The position numbers and the translations under genes were made by a program. A stretch of DNA of 64,000 bases from Allobosea sp. 117 (GTDB lineage: Bacteria > Pseudomonadota > Alphaproteobacteria > Rhizobiales > Xanthobacteraceae), in contig NZ_JNLC01000013.1 in the NCBI RefSeq assembly GCF_000702305.1, positions 248,001 to 312,000 on the forward strand. The letters run 5' to 3'. Shown piece after piece: positions 1-8,549 of this stretch (positions are counted from its first letter, which is position 1; the number at the start of each line of letters is the position of its first letter). A model generated the notes under the pieces. That model had not been told where the DNA came from, did not search any database, and saw only the letters and a list, made by a program, of their open reading frames with translations.

Positions 1-569
1 ACGTCCGGTGCGGCGCGGCGGCTGTGATAGACGACCGGCCGGCCAAAGCCGACGAGACGACGGGCGATCGCCTTGCCGATGCGGCCCATGCCGACGATGC
101 CGATGGTGCGGTCGCGCAGCGTGGCGGTGAGCGGATAGGCACCCTGCGGCCACTTGCCGGCGCGCAGATAGCGCTCGGCCTGCGGCAACTGGCGGATGGT
201 GGCCAGGGTGAGCGCGACCGCGAGATCGGCGACGTCGTCGTCGAGCACGCCCGGCGTGTTGGTGACCACAACGCCGCGCCCGGCGGCGGCGGTGGTGTCC
301 ACGGCGTCATAGCCGACGCCGAAATTGGCGACGATCTCGACCGCCGGCAGCTTCTCCAGCAGGGCGCCGGTGACGCGGCGCGCGCCGCCGCCCGTCGAGC
401 CGACGCCGGTCGCCACCGCCTTGATGCGCGGGCCGGCCTCAGCCAGCACCTGCTCGGCGTCCGCCGCATCCAGCCGATGGACGACGAAGCGGTTGGCGAG
501 CTGTGCCTCGATCATCGGCATCATCGGCCCGGTCTGGAGGAGTTCGGGGCGCTCGGCCTGCCCGGTCAT
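1..569 (-). CDS. D-2-hydroxyacid dehydrogenase, NAD(P)-dependent (3' end cut by window edge)
   Basis: Reading the minus strand from an ATG at 567-569 gives 189 codons, open to the window edge, so only the N-terminal part is present. The protein shows the 2-hydroxyacid dehydrogenase layout: a catalytic-domain segment with NFGVGYDAVD and VTNTPGVLDDDVAD, then the start of the Rossmann domain with the nucleotide-binding motif GIVGMGRIGKAIARRL at about residues 163-178. Known members reduce 2-keto acids such as glyoxylate, hydroxypyruvate or phenylpyruvate in the cytoplasm. The catalytic Arg, Glu and His lie beyond the window, so the substrate cannot be judged. A DMT-family exporter ends 52 bp upstream on the same strand and may be co-transcribed. 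Confidence 0.9.
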   Translation of the reverse strand, partial: MTGQAERPELLQTGPMMPMIEAQLANRFVVHRLDAADAEQVLAEAGPRIKAVATGVGSTGGGARRVTGALLEKLPAVEIVANFGVGYDAVDTTAAAGRGVVVTNTPGVLDDDVADLAVALTLATIRQLPQAERYLRAGKWPQGAYPLTATLRDRTIGIVGMGRIGKAIARRLVGFGRPVVYHSRRAAPD

Positions 570-621
570 GTCGGTCTCCTGCGTTGAGCGGGCCGGTATC
601 CTCGCCGAACCCGCCGCGGTT

Positions 622-1563
622 TCAAGGGGCGCTGTCGGTGATATTGGCCTCGATCGCCTGTTCCGCCTTGCCGGCGCGCTCGCGCGAGATGAGATAGAGG
701 CCGGAGGCGATGACGATGGCGGCGCCCGCCAGCGTCCAGCCATCGGGGACCTGGCCGAACACCAGCCAGCCGAGCAGCGCCATCCAGATGATCTGCGAAT
801 AGAGGAAGGGCGCCAGCACCGAGGCGGGGGCGCGCTGATGGGCGAGCACCAGCAGCAGGTGCCCCGCCGCGCCATAGATGCCGGCGAGCGTCATGTTGAG
901 GATGACGGCGGGTGCCGAGGGCGTGCTCCACACCCAGGGCAGGGCGAGCGAGGTCAGCACCGTGCCGATGAGCGAGGAGTACAGCATCATCGTGCCGGTG
1001 GAATCGGTCGGCGCCAGAATGCGGGTGGTTATGTTGTAGCCGGCGTAGCAGACCGAGCCGGCGAGCGCCGAAAGCGCCGCCGGGTGGATGCCTTCCGTGG
1101 TCGGGCGCACCACGAGCAGCACGCCGACGAAGCCGGTGAGGATCGCGATCCAGCGGCGCGGGCCGATCCATTCGCCGAGCAGGGGCCCGGCCAGCAGCGC
1201 GACGAAGAACGGCATCGAGAAGAAGATCGACATCGTCTGGTCGAGCCGCAGATATTGCAGGGCGAAGAAATTGCCGAGCGTCGTGCCGATCAGCAGCAGC
1301 CCGCGCAGGATATGGATGCCCGGCCGCGCGGTGCGCCAGACGCCCGGCGCGAACCAGGGATTGAGCACAGCCCAGCACAGCAGGAAATGGCCGATATAGC
1401 GCGCCCAGACGATCTCGACCGGGCTGATCGCCTGGCCGAGCCATTTCGCCGTCGCGTCGAGGATGGCGAAGAAGACGAGCGATCCCGAGGTGAGCCCGAT
1501 GCCGGCAAGCCGCGCTCTGGTGTCGCCGGCTGCGGCGATGTGGGGTGCGGCACGCAGGGCCAC
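622..1563 (-). CDS. DMT superfamily (EamA) inner-membrane transporter
   Basis: A 313-residue, strongly hydrophobic protein with about ten membrane helices arranged as two EamA-type halves. Typical segments are GIGLTSGSLVFFAILDATAKW near the N-terminus, followed by RYIGHFLLCW, and later a second half with SQIIWMALLGWLVFGQVPD. Family members export metabolites, amino acids or drugs across the inner membrane; the substrate here is unknown. The chosen start is a GTG with no clear ribosome-binding site, so a start some codons downstream is possible. It lies between marR-like and 2-hydroxyacid dehydrogenase genes on the same strand, with 241 bp to the regulator gene upstream. Confidence 0.85.
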   Translation of the reverse strand: MALRAAPHIAAAGDTRARLAGIGLTSGSLVFFAILDATAKWLGQAISPVEIVWARYIGHFLLCWAVLNPWFAPGVWRTARPGIHILRGLLLIGTTLGNFFALQYLRLDQTMSIFFSMPFFVALLAGPLLGEWIGPRRWIAILTGFVGVLLVVRPTTEGIHPAALSALAGSVCYAGYNITTRILAPTDSTGTMMLYSSLIGTVLTSLALPWVWSTPSAPAVILNMTLAGIYGAAGHLLLVLAHQRAPASVLAPFLYSQIIWMALLGWLVFGQVPDGWTLAGAAIVIASGLYLISRERAGKAEQAIEANITDSAP

Positions 1564-1804
1564 GAGACAACTCGCAAGGGAGGAGAGGCGGGGAGGGACG
1601 CGCGAAGCGCGTCACTCCTTCCCACGGGTCCGCGCCGCAGGCAAGTGGTATGACATGCTTATAAGGCGCGGCGGTGGAATGCTGCCGCGATGACCGCGCC
1701 CTTCCGAGGCGCGACCGCAAGGGCGCGGCTGGTCGAGGCCGATCGCGCGGGTTCTCGAATCAGGCGCGCTTCATCGACCGCGTGCCGCCGGCGGCGAGAG
1801 CGCT

Positions 1805-2308
1805 CTATGCCGTCTCGTCGGCCGTCTCGGTCTCGTCGTCGATGTCCGCCGCGTCATTGGCGTCGGTGGCGGCGCCGAGCTGCGAGGCGAGGTTCTTCTC
1901 GACGCGGCGCAGCAGCTTGCGCAGCCGCTTGCGATCCTTGCCGTCGAGGCCGAAGCTCATCGTGTCCTCGATGCGGTCCCAGATGCCGTCGATCGCTCCC
2001 GCGCGGGTGCGGCCCTCGTCGGTGAGGTAGACCCGCACCAGCCGCCCGTCGCCGTCCGATGCGCGGCGGGTGAGCAGGCCCTGCGCGGACAGGCGCCCGA
2101 CCGTCTTGGATGCCGTCGGCGGCCGGACCCGCAGGGCGGAGGCGAGCTCCGTCATGGTCCTGCCGTCGGTATCGGCGAGCAGCTTCAGCACCGTCTCCTG
2201 ACCCGGAAACAGGCCGAGGTCCGTGAGATGTCGTGCCGCCAGCGCGCGCTGGAGCCGCGCGGCGTGATGCAGCCTGTGCCCGATGCTCTTGTCGAAGCCG
2301 TCTTTCAT
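1805..2308 (-). CDS. MarR family transcriptional regulator
   Basis: A 167-residue protein with a winged helix-turn-helix of the MarR type at about residues 20-130. It reads GRTMTELASALRVRPPTASK (recognition helix region), then a wing with a basic turn (RRASDGDGRLVRVYLTDEGR), followed by a C-terminal dimerisation helix and an acidic tail rich in Asp, Glu and Thr. I chose the ATG at 2308 over a GTG 14 codons upstream because the family fold starts here. MarR proteins are dimeric repressors or activators that often respond to small phenolic ligands. It may control the downstream DMT exporter or itself; no ligand can be inferred. Confidence 0.88.
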   Translation of the reverse strand: MKDGFDKSIGHRLHHAARLQRALAARHLTDLGLFPGQETVLKLLADTDGRTMTELASALRVRPPTASKTVGRLSAQGLLTRRASDGDGRLVRVYLTDEGRTRAGAIDGIWDRIEDTMSFGLDGKDRKRLRKLLRRVEKNLASQLGAATDANDAADIDDETETADETA

Positions 2309-2367
2309 GGCCGACCCCCACGTCCGACCTGTTGTCCCGGCGCGATGCACGCGACGCGCGCGGCGTG

Positions 2368-2396
2368 AACATGACCGGAAATTGTTTCGCCGTCAA
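2368..2396 (-). promoter_or_regulatory. possible sigma70-type promoter of the MarR gene
   Basis: On the minus strand a TTGACG hexamer (2391-2396) is followed after 17 bases by CATGTT (2368-2373), close to -35/-10 consensus and about 60 bases before the chosen MarR start. The spacer includes the weak palindrome GAAATTGTTTC, and GAAAC-N5-GTTTC lies further upstream; either could be an operator. This is pattern matching only. Confidence 0.3.
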
Positions 2397-2450
2397 AAAT
2401 TACTATCGCGCTCGGCTAATCGCCTCGTTCAGCCGGCGAAACGACTTGTT

Positions 2451-3233
2451 TCAACGCATACGGCCGATCTCGCTCTCGTGCCAGCGCCGCAAGGCCAGCC
2501 AGGAGACGAGGCTCAGCGCGAGATAGATGAGAATGCCGGCGAGCGAGACCAGCAGCAGCGCCGCGAACATGCGGGGGATGTTCAGCCGGTAGCCGGATTC
2601 GACGATGCGGAAGGCAAGGCCCGAGCCCTGTCCCGCCGAGCCGGCGGCGATCTCCGCGACGATGGCGCCGATCAGCGCGAGGCCGCCGGCGATGCGCAGG
2701 CCGCCGAGGAAATAGGGTAGCGCCGCTGGCAGCCGGAGCAGGCGCAGCGTCTGCCAGGAACTGGCGCCCGACAGGGCGAACAGGTCGCGCAGATTGGGGT
2801 CGACCGAGTTCAGGCCGAGAGTCGTGTTGGCGAGGATGGGGAAGAAGGCGACGATGAAGGCGCAGACCAGCACCGCCGTGTCGGGCTGCAGGTAGATCAG
2901 CATCAGCGGGGCTATGGCGATGATCGGCGTCACCTGCAGGATGACGGCGATCGGGAAGAGCGACAATTCGACGATGCGCGCGCTGGCGAAGACGAGCGCC
3001 AGCCCGACCCCGCCGATCACCGCGCAGGCGAGCGCCAGCAGCGTTACCCGCAGCGTCACCAGCAGCGAGCCGAACAGCACCGCCCGGTCGGCGATCAGCG
3101 TCTCCAGCACGAGGCCGGGGCCGGGCAGGATGTAGGGCGGCAGCGCGTTCAGCCGCACCACGAGGTCCCAGCCGAGCACGACGAGCGCCAGGACGCCGAG
3201 CGGCAGCAGCCAGCGCAGCCGCGACGCGGGCAT
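2451..3233 (-). CDS. ABC transporter permease (SsuC/TauC/ThiX type)
   Basis: A 260-residue BPD_transp_1 protein with about six membrane helices (first segment LPLGVLALVVLGWDLVVRL). The cytoplasmic coupling loop is visible around NSVDPNLRDLFALSGAS and PAALPYFLGGLRIAGGLA. The ATG at 3233 overlaps the stop codon of the ATPase gene (TGATG), indicating translational coupling. It forms the membrane channel of an importer with the ATPase and NMT1-type binding protein encoded upstream. Related systems carry sulfonates, taurine, nitrate, pyrimidines or riboflavin, and the permease alone does not settle the substrate. Confidence 0.92.
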   Translation of the reverse strand: MPASRLRWLLPLGVLALVVLGWDLVVRLNALPPYILPGPGLVLETLIADRAVLFGSLLVTLRVTLLALACAVIGGVGLALVFASARIVELSLFPIAVILQVTPIIAIAPLMLIYLQPDTAVLVCAFIVAFFPILANTTLGLNSVDPNLRDLFALSGASSWQTLRLLRLPAALPYFLGGLRIAGGLALIGAIVAEIAAGSAGQGSGLAFRIVESGYRLNIPRMFAALLLVSLAGILIYLALSLVSWLALRRWHESEIGRMR

Positions 3234-4027
3234 CAGGCGGCTCCCGGGCCGGCCAGCGCCGCCTCCGGCGCCTCGCGCATGGCGCTCGCGAGGGCCTGCG
3301 AAGCGCGGCGGGCCAGCGCGGCATATTCCGGCGAGGTGCGGAAGGCCTCGTCGCGCGGCTGGCCGGGATCGATGGCGAGCTCGGCCGCGATGCTGCCGGG
3401 GCGGGGGTGGAACACCAGCACGCGGCCCGACAGGAACACCGATTCGAACACCGAATGGGTGACGAACACGATGGTGCAGCCGAGCCGCCGCCACAGCGCG
3501 AGCAGATCGTCGTTCAGCTTGAAGCGGGTGATCTCGTCGAGCGCGGCGAAGGGCTCGTCCATCAGCAGGAGCCGCGGCCGGGTGACGAGGGCGCGGGCGA
3601 TCGAGACGCGCATCTTCATGCCGCCGGAGAGCTCGCGCGGATAAGCGTCGCGGAAGGCGGCGAGGCCGACCAGCTCCAGCGCCTCCATGATCGCCGGCTC
3701 GGCCGCGCGGCGCGACTGCCCGGCGAGGCGCAGCGGCAGATGCACATTGGCGAAAACATTCGCCCAGGGCATCAGCGTCGGCTCCTGGAAGACGAAGCCG
3801 ATGGAATGGCGCGCATCCGTGCCCGGCGCCCATGCGAGGCGGCCGGCGGTCGGCTCGGCGAGGCCGGCGATCAGGCGCAGCGCGGTGGACTTGCCGCAGC
3901 CCGAGGGGCCGAGCAGCGAGACGAACTCGCCGGCGCGAATTTCCATGTCAAGCCCGGCGAGCGCGGTGACGCCGTTCGGGAAGGTCTTGCCGACGCCCTC
4001 GAAGCGCAGCAGCGGCGCGGGCGACAT
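3233..4027 (-). CDS. ABC transporter ATP-binding protein (SsuB/TauB/ThiZ type)
   Basis: A 264-residue ATPase. Visible motifs are Walker A GPSGCGKST (about residues 40-48), a Q-loop GFVFQEPTLMPW, signature LSGGMKMRVSIARAL, Walker B LLLMDEPFAALDE and the switch histidine in VFVTHS. It powers the importer formed with the permease (overlapping by one base downstream) and the periplasmic binding protein (28 bp upstream). The order binding protein, ATPase, permease on one strand indicates a single operon. The C-terminal extension (DPGQPRDEAFRTSPEYAALA) is typical of this subfamily. Confidence 0.94.
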   Translation of the reverse strand: MSPAPLLRFEGVGKTFPNGVTALAGLDMEIRAGEFVSLLGPSGCGKSTALRLIAGLAEPTAGRLAWAPGTDARHSIGFVFQEPTLMPWANVFANVHLPLRLAGQSRRAAEPAIMEALELVGLAAFRDAYPRELSGGMKMRVSIARALVTRPRLLLMDEPFAALDEITRFKLNDDLLALWRRLGCTIVFVTHSVFESVFLSGRVLVFHPRPGSIAAELAIDPGQPRDEAFRTSPEYAALARRASQALASAMREAPEAALAGPGAA

Positions 4028-4055
4028 CAGCGGACGGCTCCGGCGGGGGAGCAGG

Positions 4056-5075
4056 TCATTTGGGGCGGAGCTCCCTGCCGACGCCCTTGTTCACGAATTT
4101 CAGCGTGTAGGACTTCCTGTAGTCGATGCCGCCGTCGACCACCTTGGCGCGCACCATCTTGTCGAAGAAGCTCTTCATCTTCTCGTCCGTCATCGCGCCG
4201 ACGCCGAGAGAGAATGTGTCGCCGGAATCGACGATGCCATATTCCCGCATCTTGGCGATGGAGAAGGCGATCATCTCGTCCGTCATCTCCGGATTGTCCT
4301 TCTTGATCAGCGCATTGGCCTTGCCGTTGTCGCCATAGATGTAGTTGTACCAGCCGATGATCGAGGCATCGACGAAGCGCTGCACGAGGTCCGGGTTCTT
4401 CTCGGCGAGGTCGATGCGGGTCTCGATGGTGGTCGAATAGGTATCGAAACCCTGGTCGGCGAGCAGGAACAGCGTCGGCTTGAAGCCGCCCTGCTTCTCC
4501 ACCGCGAAAGGCTCGGAAGTGATGTAGCCCTGCATCGCGCTGTTCTTGTCGGCGAGGAAGGGCGCGGCATTGAAGGTGTAGGGCTTCACCTGCCTCTCGC
4601 TGAAGCCGTAGTCGGCGACCAGCCACTGGTAGTAGCTGGCGAGTCCTTCCTTGGAGACGAACAGCGTCCGGGTCTTCAGCTCCTCGAACTTCGTCACGTC
4701 CGGATGGGCGATCAGCACCTGCGGGTCCTTCTGGAACATGGCGGCGACGATCACCGTCGGTATGCCCTCCTTCACCGAGGAGAAGGCCTGCAGCATGTTC
4801 GCGCCCATGTAGAAATCGATCTTGCCGACGGGGAGCAGCAGCCGGTTATTGGCCTGCGGGCCGCCCGGCAGGATGGTGACACTGAGGCCGTATTTTTCGT
4901 AGGTGCCGTCGGCCACTGCCTGGTAGAAGCCGCCATGCTCGGCCTGCGCCACCCAGTTGGTGCCGAAGATCACCTTGTCCGCCGCCTGCGCCGCGGTGAC
5001 GGCGCCGGACGGTGCGGCAAGCAACAGGGCGAGCAGCAGCGCGATCGCGCGGAAGGGTTCGAAACCGAGGCGCAT
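4056..5075 (-). CDS. ABC transporter substrate-binding protein, NMT1/THI5-like
   Basis: A 339-residue periplasmic binding protein. A signal peptide precedes a probable cleavage after AQA near residue 31, and the mature protein opens with KVIFGTNWVAQAEHGGFYQA, a signature of the NMT1/THI5-like fold. The ATG at 5075 was preferred over longer readings because GGAG lies eight bases upstream and the signal peptide begins there. Relatives bind formylaminopyrimidine, riboflavin, sulfonates or aromatic compounds. The divergent genes for a flavin-dependent monooxygenase, a cyclic-amide hydrolase and a dehydrogenase suggest that the ligand is an N-heterocycle or amide that is then degraded; this is inference. 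Confidence 0.9.
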   Translation of the reverse strand: MRLGFEPFRAIALLLALLLAAPSGAVTAAQAADKVIFGTNWVAQAEHGGFYQAVADGTYEKYGLSVTILPGGPQANNRLLLPVGKIDFYMGANMLQAFSSVKEGIPTVIVAAMFQKDPQVLIAHPDVTKFEELKTRTLFVSKEGLASYYQWLVADYGFSERQVKPYTFNAAPFLADKNSAMQGYITSEPFAVEKQGGFKPTLFLLADQGFDTYSTTIETRIDLAEKNPDLVQRFVDASIIGWYNYIYGDNGKANALIKKDNPEMTDEMIAFSIAKMREYGIVDSGDTFSLGVGAMTDEKMKSFFDKMVRAKVVDGGIDYRKSYTLKFVNKGVGRELRPK

Positions 5076-5339
5076 CAAGGGTCTCCGGCGGATAGGGCGA
5101 AGCAGTTGGCGCCATATTAGGCGAGCCTTTTGCCGATGCACATAGTGCCGCAGCGACATGGTTTCCGCGCGGTGGGCAGCCGCCGCAGGCGCATCCGCAT
5201 TTTCCGGCCATCTAACGGGGAAGCTGTCCGCCGCTGTCTCAAGATTTCTCAATCGAGCAACACGGGTGAAACGGGCCGGATTGAGAATGCCGGCCTACTT
5301 CCTTGTGATCGCTCGGTAATTTCTGCTGGTACGGCGCTT

Positions 5340-5390
5340 GCCGGATATCCCCCGGGGGGAGTGCTGCCCGCCACGCGATTGCGGGCAGGT
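5340..5390 (+). promoter_or_regulatory. palindromes in the divergent ABC importer / monooxygenase spacer
   Basis: The 365-bp spacer 5076-5440 separates two divergent transcription units and holds no convincing gene. It contains two palindromes close together: TCCCCCGGGGGGA (5348-5360) and CTGCCCGC-N9-GCGGGCAG (5364-5388, eight paired bases), the second ending 52 bases before the monooxygenase start. They could be an operator or a leader hairpin for the plus-strand genes. The conserved cores of FMN and TPP riboswitches were looked for by eye and not found. Confidence 0.3.
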
Positions 5391-5440
5391 GCGTGTTCCC
5401 GGCCGGTCTGAATGCGGCGATCTGCAGTGGGGAGCAGGAG

Positions 5441-6514
5441 ATGGACGTCGGTATCTTCGCAGTGCCTTTCCGTCTGCCGGAGACGGGGCTGAAGGAAGGC
5501 CTCGACTGGGATGTGCAGGTCACCAAATGGGCCGAGGAATACGGCTTCGCCGAAGCGTGGTTCGCCGAGCACTACACGCTCGGCTGGGAAAGCACCTGCG
5601 CCCCCGAACTGGTGGTGGCCGCCGCCGCGCAGCACACCAGCAGGATCAAGCTGGCGATCGGCGCGAACCTGATCCCCTATCACAACCCCGTCGCGCTGGC
5701 GCACAGCCTGATGCAGCTCGACCACATGACCGGCGGTCGGCTGATCGCCGGCTTCGGCTCGGGCGGCTACGCGACCGACGCGCAGCTCTTCGCGGCGCCC
5801 GACCTCGAGGAGCGGCGGCGCATCACGGCGGAGGGCATCAAGGTCATCCTCGACATCTGGACGCGCGAGCGGCCCTACACCTATGAGGGTCAGTACTTCA
5901 AGGTCGACTATCCGGCCTTCGATCCGTTCTGGGGCGGGCCGATCTGGCGGCCCCTGCAGAAGCCGCACCCCAAGGTCGCCATCGCCGGCATCACGGCCGG
6001 CTCGGCGAGCCTCAAGGAGGCGGGCCGCCATGGCTTCATCCCGATGAGCTTCGACCTCGACGTCGAATATCTGCTCAGCCACTGGCGGGCCTATGAGGAG
6101 GGTGCGCGCGAGGCGGGTCTGACGCCCGACCGCAAGGAATGGCGCCTGTTCAAGAGCGTCTTCGTCGGGCGCACCGACGAGGAGGCGATCGAGATCGCCT
6201 GCAGCAAGCCGGTGACGCGGGTGTTCGACGAGTTCGTGCTGCGCGTCTATGAGCGCTTCGGGCTGCTCGGTTCCTTCGCGCCGGGCGTGCCGGAACACCT
6301 CATCACCGCCGAATATCTGGCGAAGAACGTCTGGCTGGTCGGCTCGGTCGACACCGTGGTGCAGAAGATCGAGACCTTCTACAGGCAGGTCGGCGGCTTC
6401 GGCGTCCTCGTCACGCCGGCCTTCGACTTCATGGACAATGTGGAGGGCTACCGGAACTGCCTGAGGCTGCTCGGCCAGAAGGTGCAGCCCCAGCTCGCCC
6501 GGTTCGCCAAGTAG
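5441..6514 (+). CDS. LLM class (luciferase-like) flavin-dependent monooxygenase
   Basis: A 357-residue protein with the bacterial-luciferase-like TIM barrel. Visible family segments are AEEYGFAEAWFAEHYTLG (strand 2 region), SRIKLAIGANLIPYHNPV, the conserved MTGGRLIAGFGSGGY, and a C-terminal SVDTVVQKIETFYRQVGG. The ATG at 5441 follows GGAGCAGGAG directly, so the upstream in-frame ATG at 5393 is unlikely. Such enzymes use reduced FMN and oxygen to oxidise small molecules in the cytoplasm, usually with a separate flavin reductase; none is seen here. It begins a three-gene plus-strand cluster with a creatininase-like hydrolase and an Ldh-family dehydrogenase. Confidence 0.88.
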   Translation: MDVGIFAVPFRLPETGLKEGLDWDVQVTKWAEEYGFAEAWFAEHYTLGWESTCAPELVVAAAAQHTSRIKLAIGANLIPYHNPVALAHSLMQLDHMTGGRLIAGFGSGGYATDAQLFAAPDLEERRRITAEGIKVILDIWTRERPYTYEGQYFKVDYPAFDPFWGGPIWRPLQKPHPKVAIAGITAGSASLKEAGRHGFIPMSFDLDVEYLLSHWRAYEEGAREAGLTPDRKEWRLFKSVFVGRTDEEAIEIACSKPVTRVFDEFVLRVYERFGLLGSFAPGVPEHLITAEYLAKNVWLVGSVDTVVQKIETFYRQVGGFGVLVTPAFDFMDNVEGYRNCLRLLGQKVQPQLARFAK

Positions 6515-6564
6515 CGGGCCATGGGAGCGGGGAAGCCGGTGGTGCAGCTTTCCGGCATCTCCGG

Positions 6565-6590
6565 CTCCCCGGGTCATTCCACCCGGAGAG
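6565..6590 (+). terminator. hairpin between monooxygenase and creatininase genes
   Basis: CTCCCCGGGT (6565-6574) pairs with ACCCGGAGAG (6581-6590) over ten positions with one mismatch and a six-base loop. No T-run follows, so it may be a weak or Rho-assisted terminator, or an mRNA-processing hairpin separating the monooxygenase from the next two genes. Confidence 0.35.
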
Positions 6591-6630
6591 AAAGAGTTCT
6601 AGAACGGCGCGTCACTCACGGATCGCCGGC

Positions 6631-7446
6631 ATGCCTCCCAAGCGCCACTGGACCGAACTCGCCTGGACCGACTTCGCCGCGGGCGACACGGAGAACTGGA
6701 TCGCGGTTCTGCCGGTGGCGGCGGTCGAGCAGCACGGACCGCATCTGCCGGTCGGCGTCGACGCTATGATCGCTCAAGGCTATCTCGCCGAGGTGCTGCG
6801 CCTCGTTCCCGACGACCTGCCGGCGGTGTTCCTGCCGCTGCAGGCGATCGGCCGCTCGGACGAGCATGTCGCCTTCCCTGGCACGCTGACGCTCACACCG
6901 GAGACGGCGATCCGCGTGCTGACGGAGATCGGGGAAAGCGTCGCGCGGGCGGGCGTGCGCAAGCTGGTGATCGTCAATTCGCATGGCGGCAACTCGCCGA
7001 TCCTCGACATCGTGGCGCGCAAGCTCAGGGCCGATGCCGGCATGCTGGTGGTGAGCGTCGCCTGGCAGCGCTTCGGCTATCCCGAAGGGCTGTTCTCGGC
7101 GGTGGAGCGCCAGCACGGCATTCATGCCGGTGCGATCGAGACTTCGCTGATGCTCGCCTTCCGTCCCGATACCGTGCGGGCGGACAGGATCGCCGATTTC
7201 CCGCCGGCGAGCCTGAGCATGGAGCAGGAATTCCGCTATCTGCGCGCGGACCGGCCAGCCGGCTTCGGCTGGATGGCGCAGGACCTCAGCGCCAGCGGCG
7301 CCATGGGCGATGCCCGCGAGGCGAGCGCCGACAAGGGCGCGGCCTGCGCCACCTACGGCGCGCGGGCCTTCGTCGAGCTGTTGGCGGAGGTGCAGGCTTT
7401 CGACCTCGCGCGGCTCGCGCCGGGGCCGCTTTCTGGAGACGATTGA
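6631..7446 (+). CDS. creatininase family amidohydrolase
   Basis: A 271-residue member of the creatininase/MftE/ArfB superfamily, metal-dependent hydrolases of cyclic or formylated amides. Metal and active-site signatures are visible: VAAVEQHGPHLPVGVDAMIA (Glu, His, Asp ligands, about residues 30-49), IVNSHGGNSPILD and HGIHAGAIETS. The length suits the family. The ribosome-binding site is weak. The stop codon abuts the GTG start of the next gene, so the two are co-transcribed. With the LLM monooxygenase before it and the ABC importer opposite, it probably opens an amide or lactam in an imported compound. The exact substrate is unknown. Confidence 0.88.
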   Translation: MPPKRHWTELAWTDFAAGDTENWIAVLPVAAVEQHGPHLPVGVDAMIAQGYLAEVLRLVPDDLPAVFLPLQAIGRSDEHVAFPGTLTLTPETAIRVLTEIGESVARAGVRKLVIVNSHGGNSPILDIVARKLRADAGMLVVSVAWQRFGYPEGLFSAVERQHGIHAGAIETSLMLAFRPDTVRADRIADFPPASLSMEQEFRYLRADRPAGFGWMAQDLSASGAMGDAREASADKGAACATYGARAFVELLAEVQAFDLARLAPGPLSGDD

Positions 7447-8469
7447 GTGAACAGCACGACCGACTTCAGGCTCTCGCTGGAGGAGGCGCGCCGTTATGCC
7501 ACGCGCGTGCTGGAATGGTTCGGCACCGCGCCGGGCAATGCCGCGGTCACCGCCGCCGCGCTGGTCGCGGCGGAAGCGGACGGCATCGGCACGCATGGCC
7601 TGGCGCGGCTGCCGCCCTATGGCACCATGGTGGCGGCGGGCAAGATCGACGGCCACGCCGAGCCGCGGCTGCGGCGGGTGGCGCCGGCGGTGCTGGCGGT
7701 GGACGCCGGCAACGGCTTTGCCTATCCGGCAATCGAGGCGGCTTTGCCGGAACTCGAAGCCATGGCCCACGAGGCGGGCATCGCCATGGCCGGCATCCGC
7801 CGCTCCAGCCATTTCGGCGTCGCCGGCCAGCCGGTCGAGCGTCTGGCCGAGCGGGGGCTGGTCGCCCTGGCCTTTTCCAACGCCACCGCTTCGATCGCGC
7901 CGTGGGGCGGGCGGCGTCCGCTGTTCGGCACCAACCCGCTCGCCTTCGCGACGCCGGTGAAGGGCCGGCCGCCGGCGCTGGTCGATCTGTCGGTCTCGAA
8001 GGTGGCGCGCGGCAATGTAATGGTCGCGCTGCAGAAGGGCCAGCCGATCCCGGAAGGATGGGCGCTCGACAAGGACGGCGAGCCCACCACGGATCCGAAG
8101 GCGGCGCTCGGGGGCACTATGCTGCCGATGGGCGACGCCAAGGGCACCGCGCTCGCCTTCATGGTGGAGGTGATGGCGGCGGCGCTCACCGCCTCGACCT
8201 TCTCCTTCGACACGTCGGGCTTCTTCGACGGCGATGGCCCGCCGGCGGCGATCGGCCATACGATCCTCGCCATCGATCCGGGCCGGATCGCCGGGGCGGC
8301 CTATCTCGACCATCTGGAGCGGCTCATCTCGGCGCTCGAGGCCGAGCCCGGCGCGCGGCTGCCCGGCACCCGCCGTCTCGCCAACCGCGCCCGCGCCGGG
8401 CGGGAGGGCATCGTCATCCCGGCGGGCCTGCAGGCGGCGCTCGTCGGCATGGGCGTCAAGGCGGCGTAA
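7447..8469 (+). CDS. Ldh family (malate/L-lactate dehydrogenase type) oxidoreductase
   Basis: A 340-residue protein of the Ldh_2 family, NAD(P)H-dependent 2-hydroxy/2-oxo acid oxidoreductases that include ureidoglycolate and sulfolactate dehydrogenases. Typical segments are GIGTHGLARLPPYGTMVAAG, RRSSHFGVAGQPVERLAERG, the cofactor-region motif FGTNPLAFATP and MGDAKGTALAFMVEVMAAAL. Translation starts at a GTG immediately after the TGA of the creatininase gene, indicating coupling. It presumably oxidises or reduces a hydroxy acid released by the preceding enzymes; this is inference from position. Confidence 0.9.
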   Translation: MNSTTDFRLSLEEARRYATRVLEWFGTAPGNAAVTAAALVAAEADGIGTHGLARLPPYGTMVAAGKIDGHAEPRLRRVAPAVLAVDAGNGFAYPAIEAALPELEAMAHEAGIAMAGIRRSSHFGVAGQPVERLAERGLVALAFSNATASIAPWGGRRPLFGTNPLAFATPVKGRPPALVDLSVSKVARGNVMVALQKGQPIPEGWALDKDGEPTTDPKAALGGTMLPMGDAKGTALAFMVEVMAAALTASTFSFDTSGFFDGDGPPAAIGHTILAIDPGRIAGAAYLDHLERLISALEAEPGARLPGTRRLANRARAGREGIVIPAGLQAALVGMGVKAA

Positions 8470-8549
8470 TGGTTGAAAATCGGAACCGCTTTCGCATTTT
8501 GCTGGTAATTTGATGCGTACGCCCGATCGTGGGCGCGGGAGGATCAGCA

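Noticed and set aside
5076-5440. FMN or TPP riboswitch before the monooxygenase gene
   Set aside because: Palindromes are present, but the conserved cores of these riboswitches were not found by eye.
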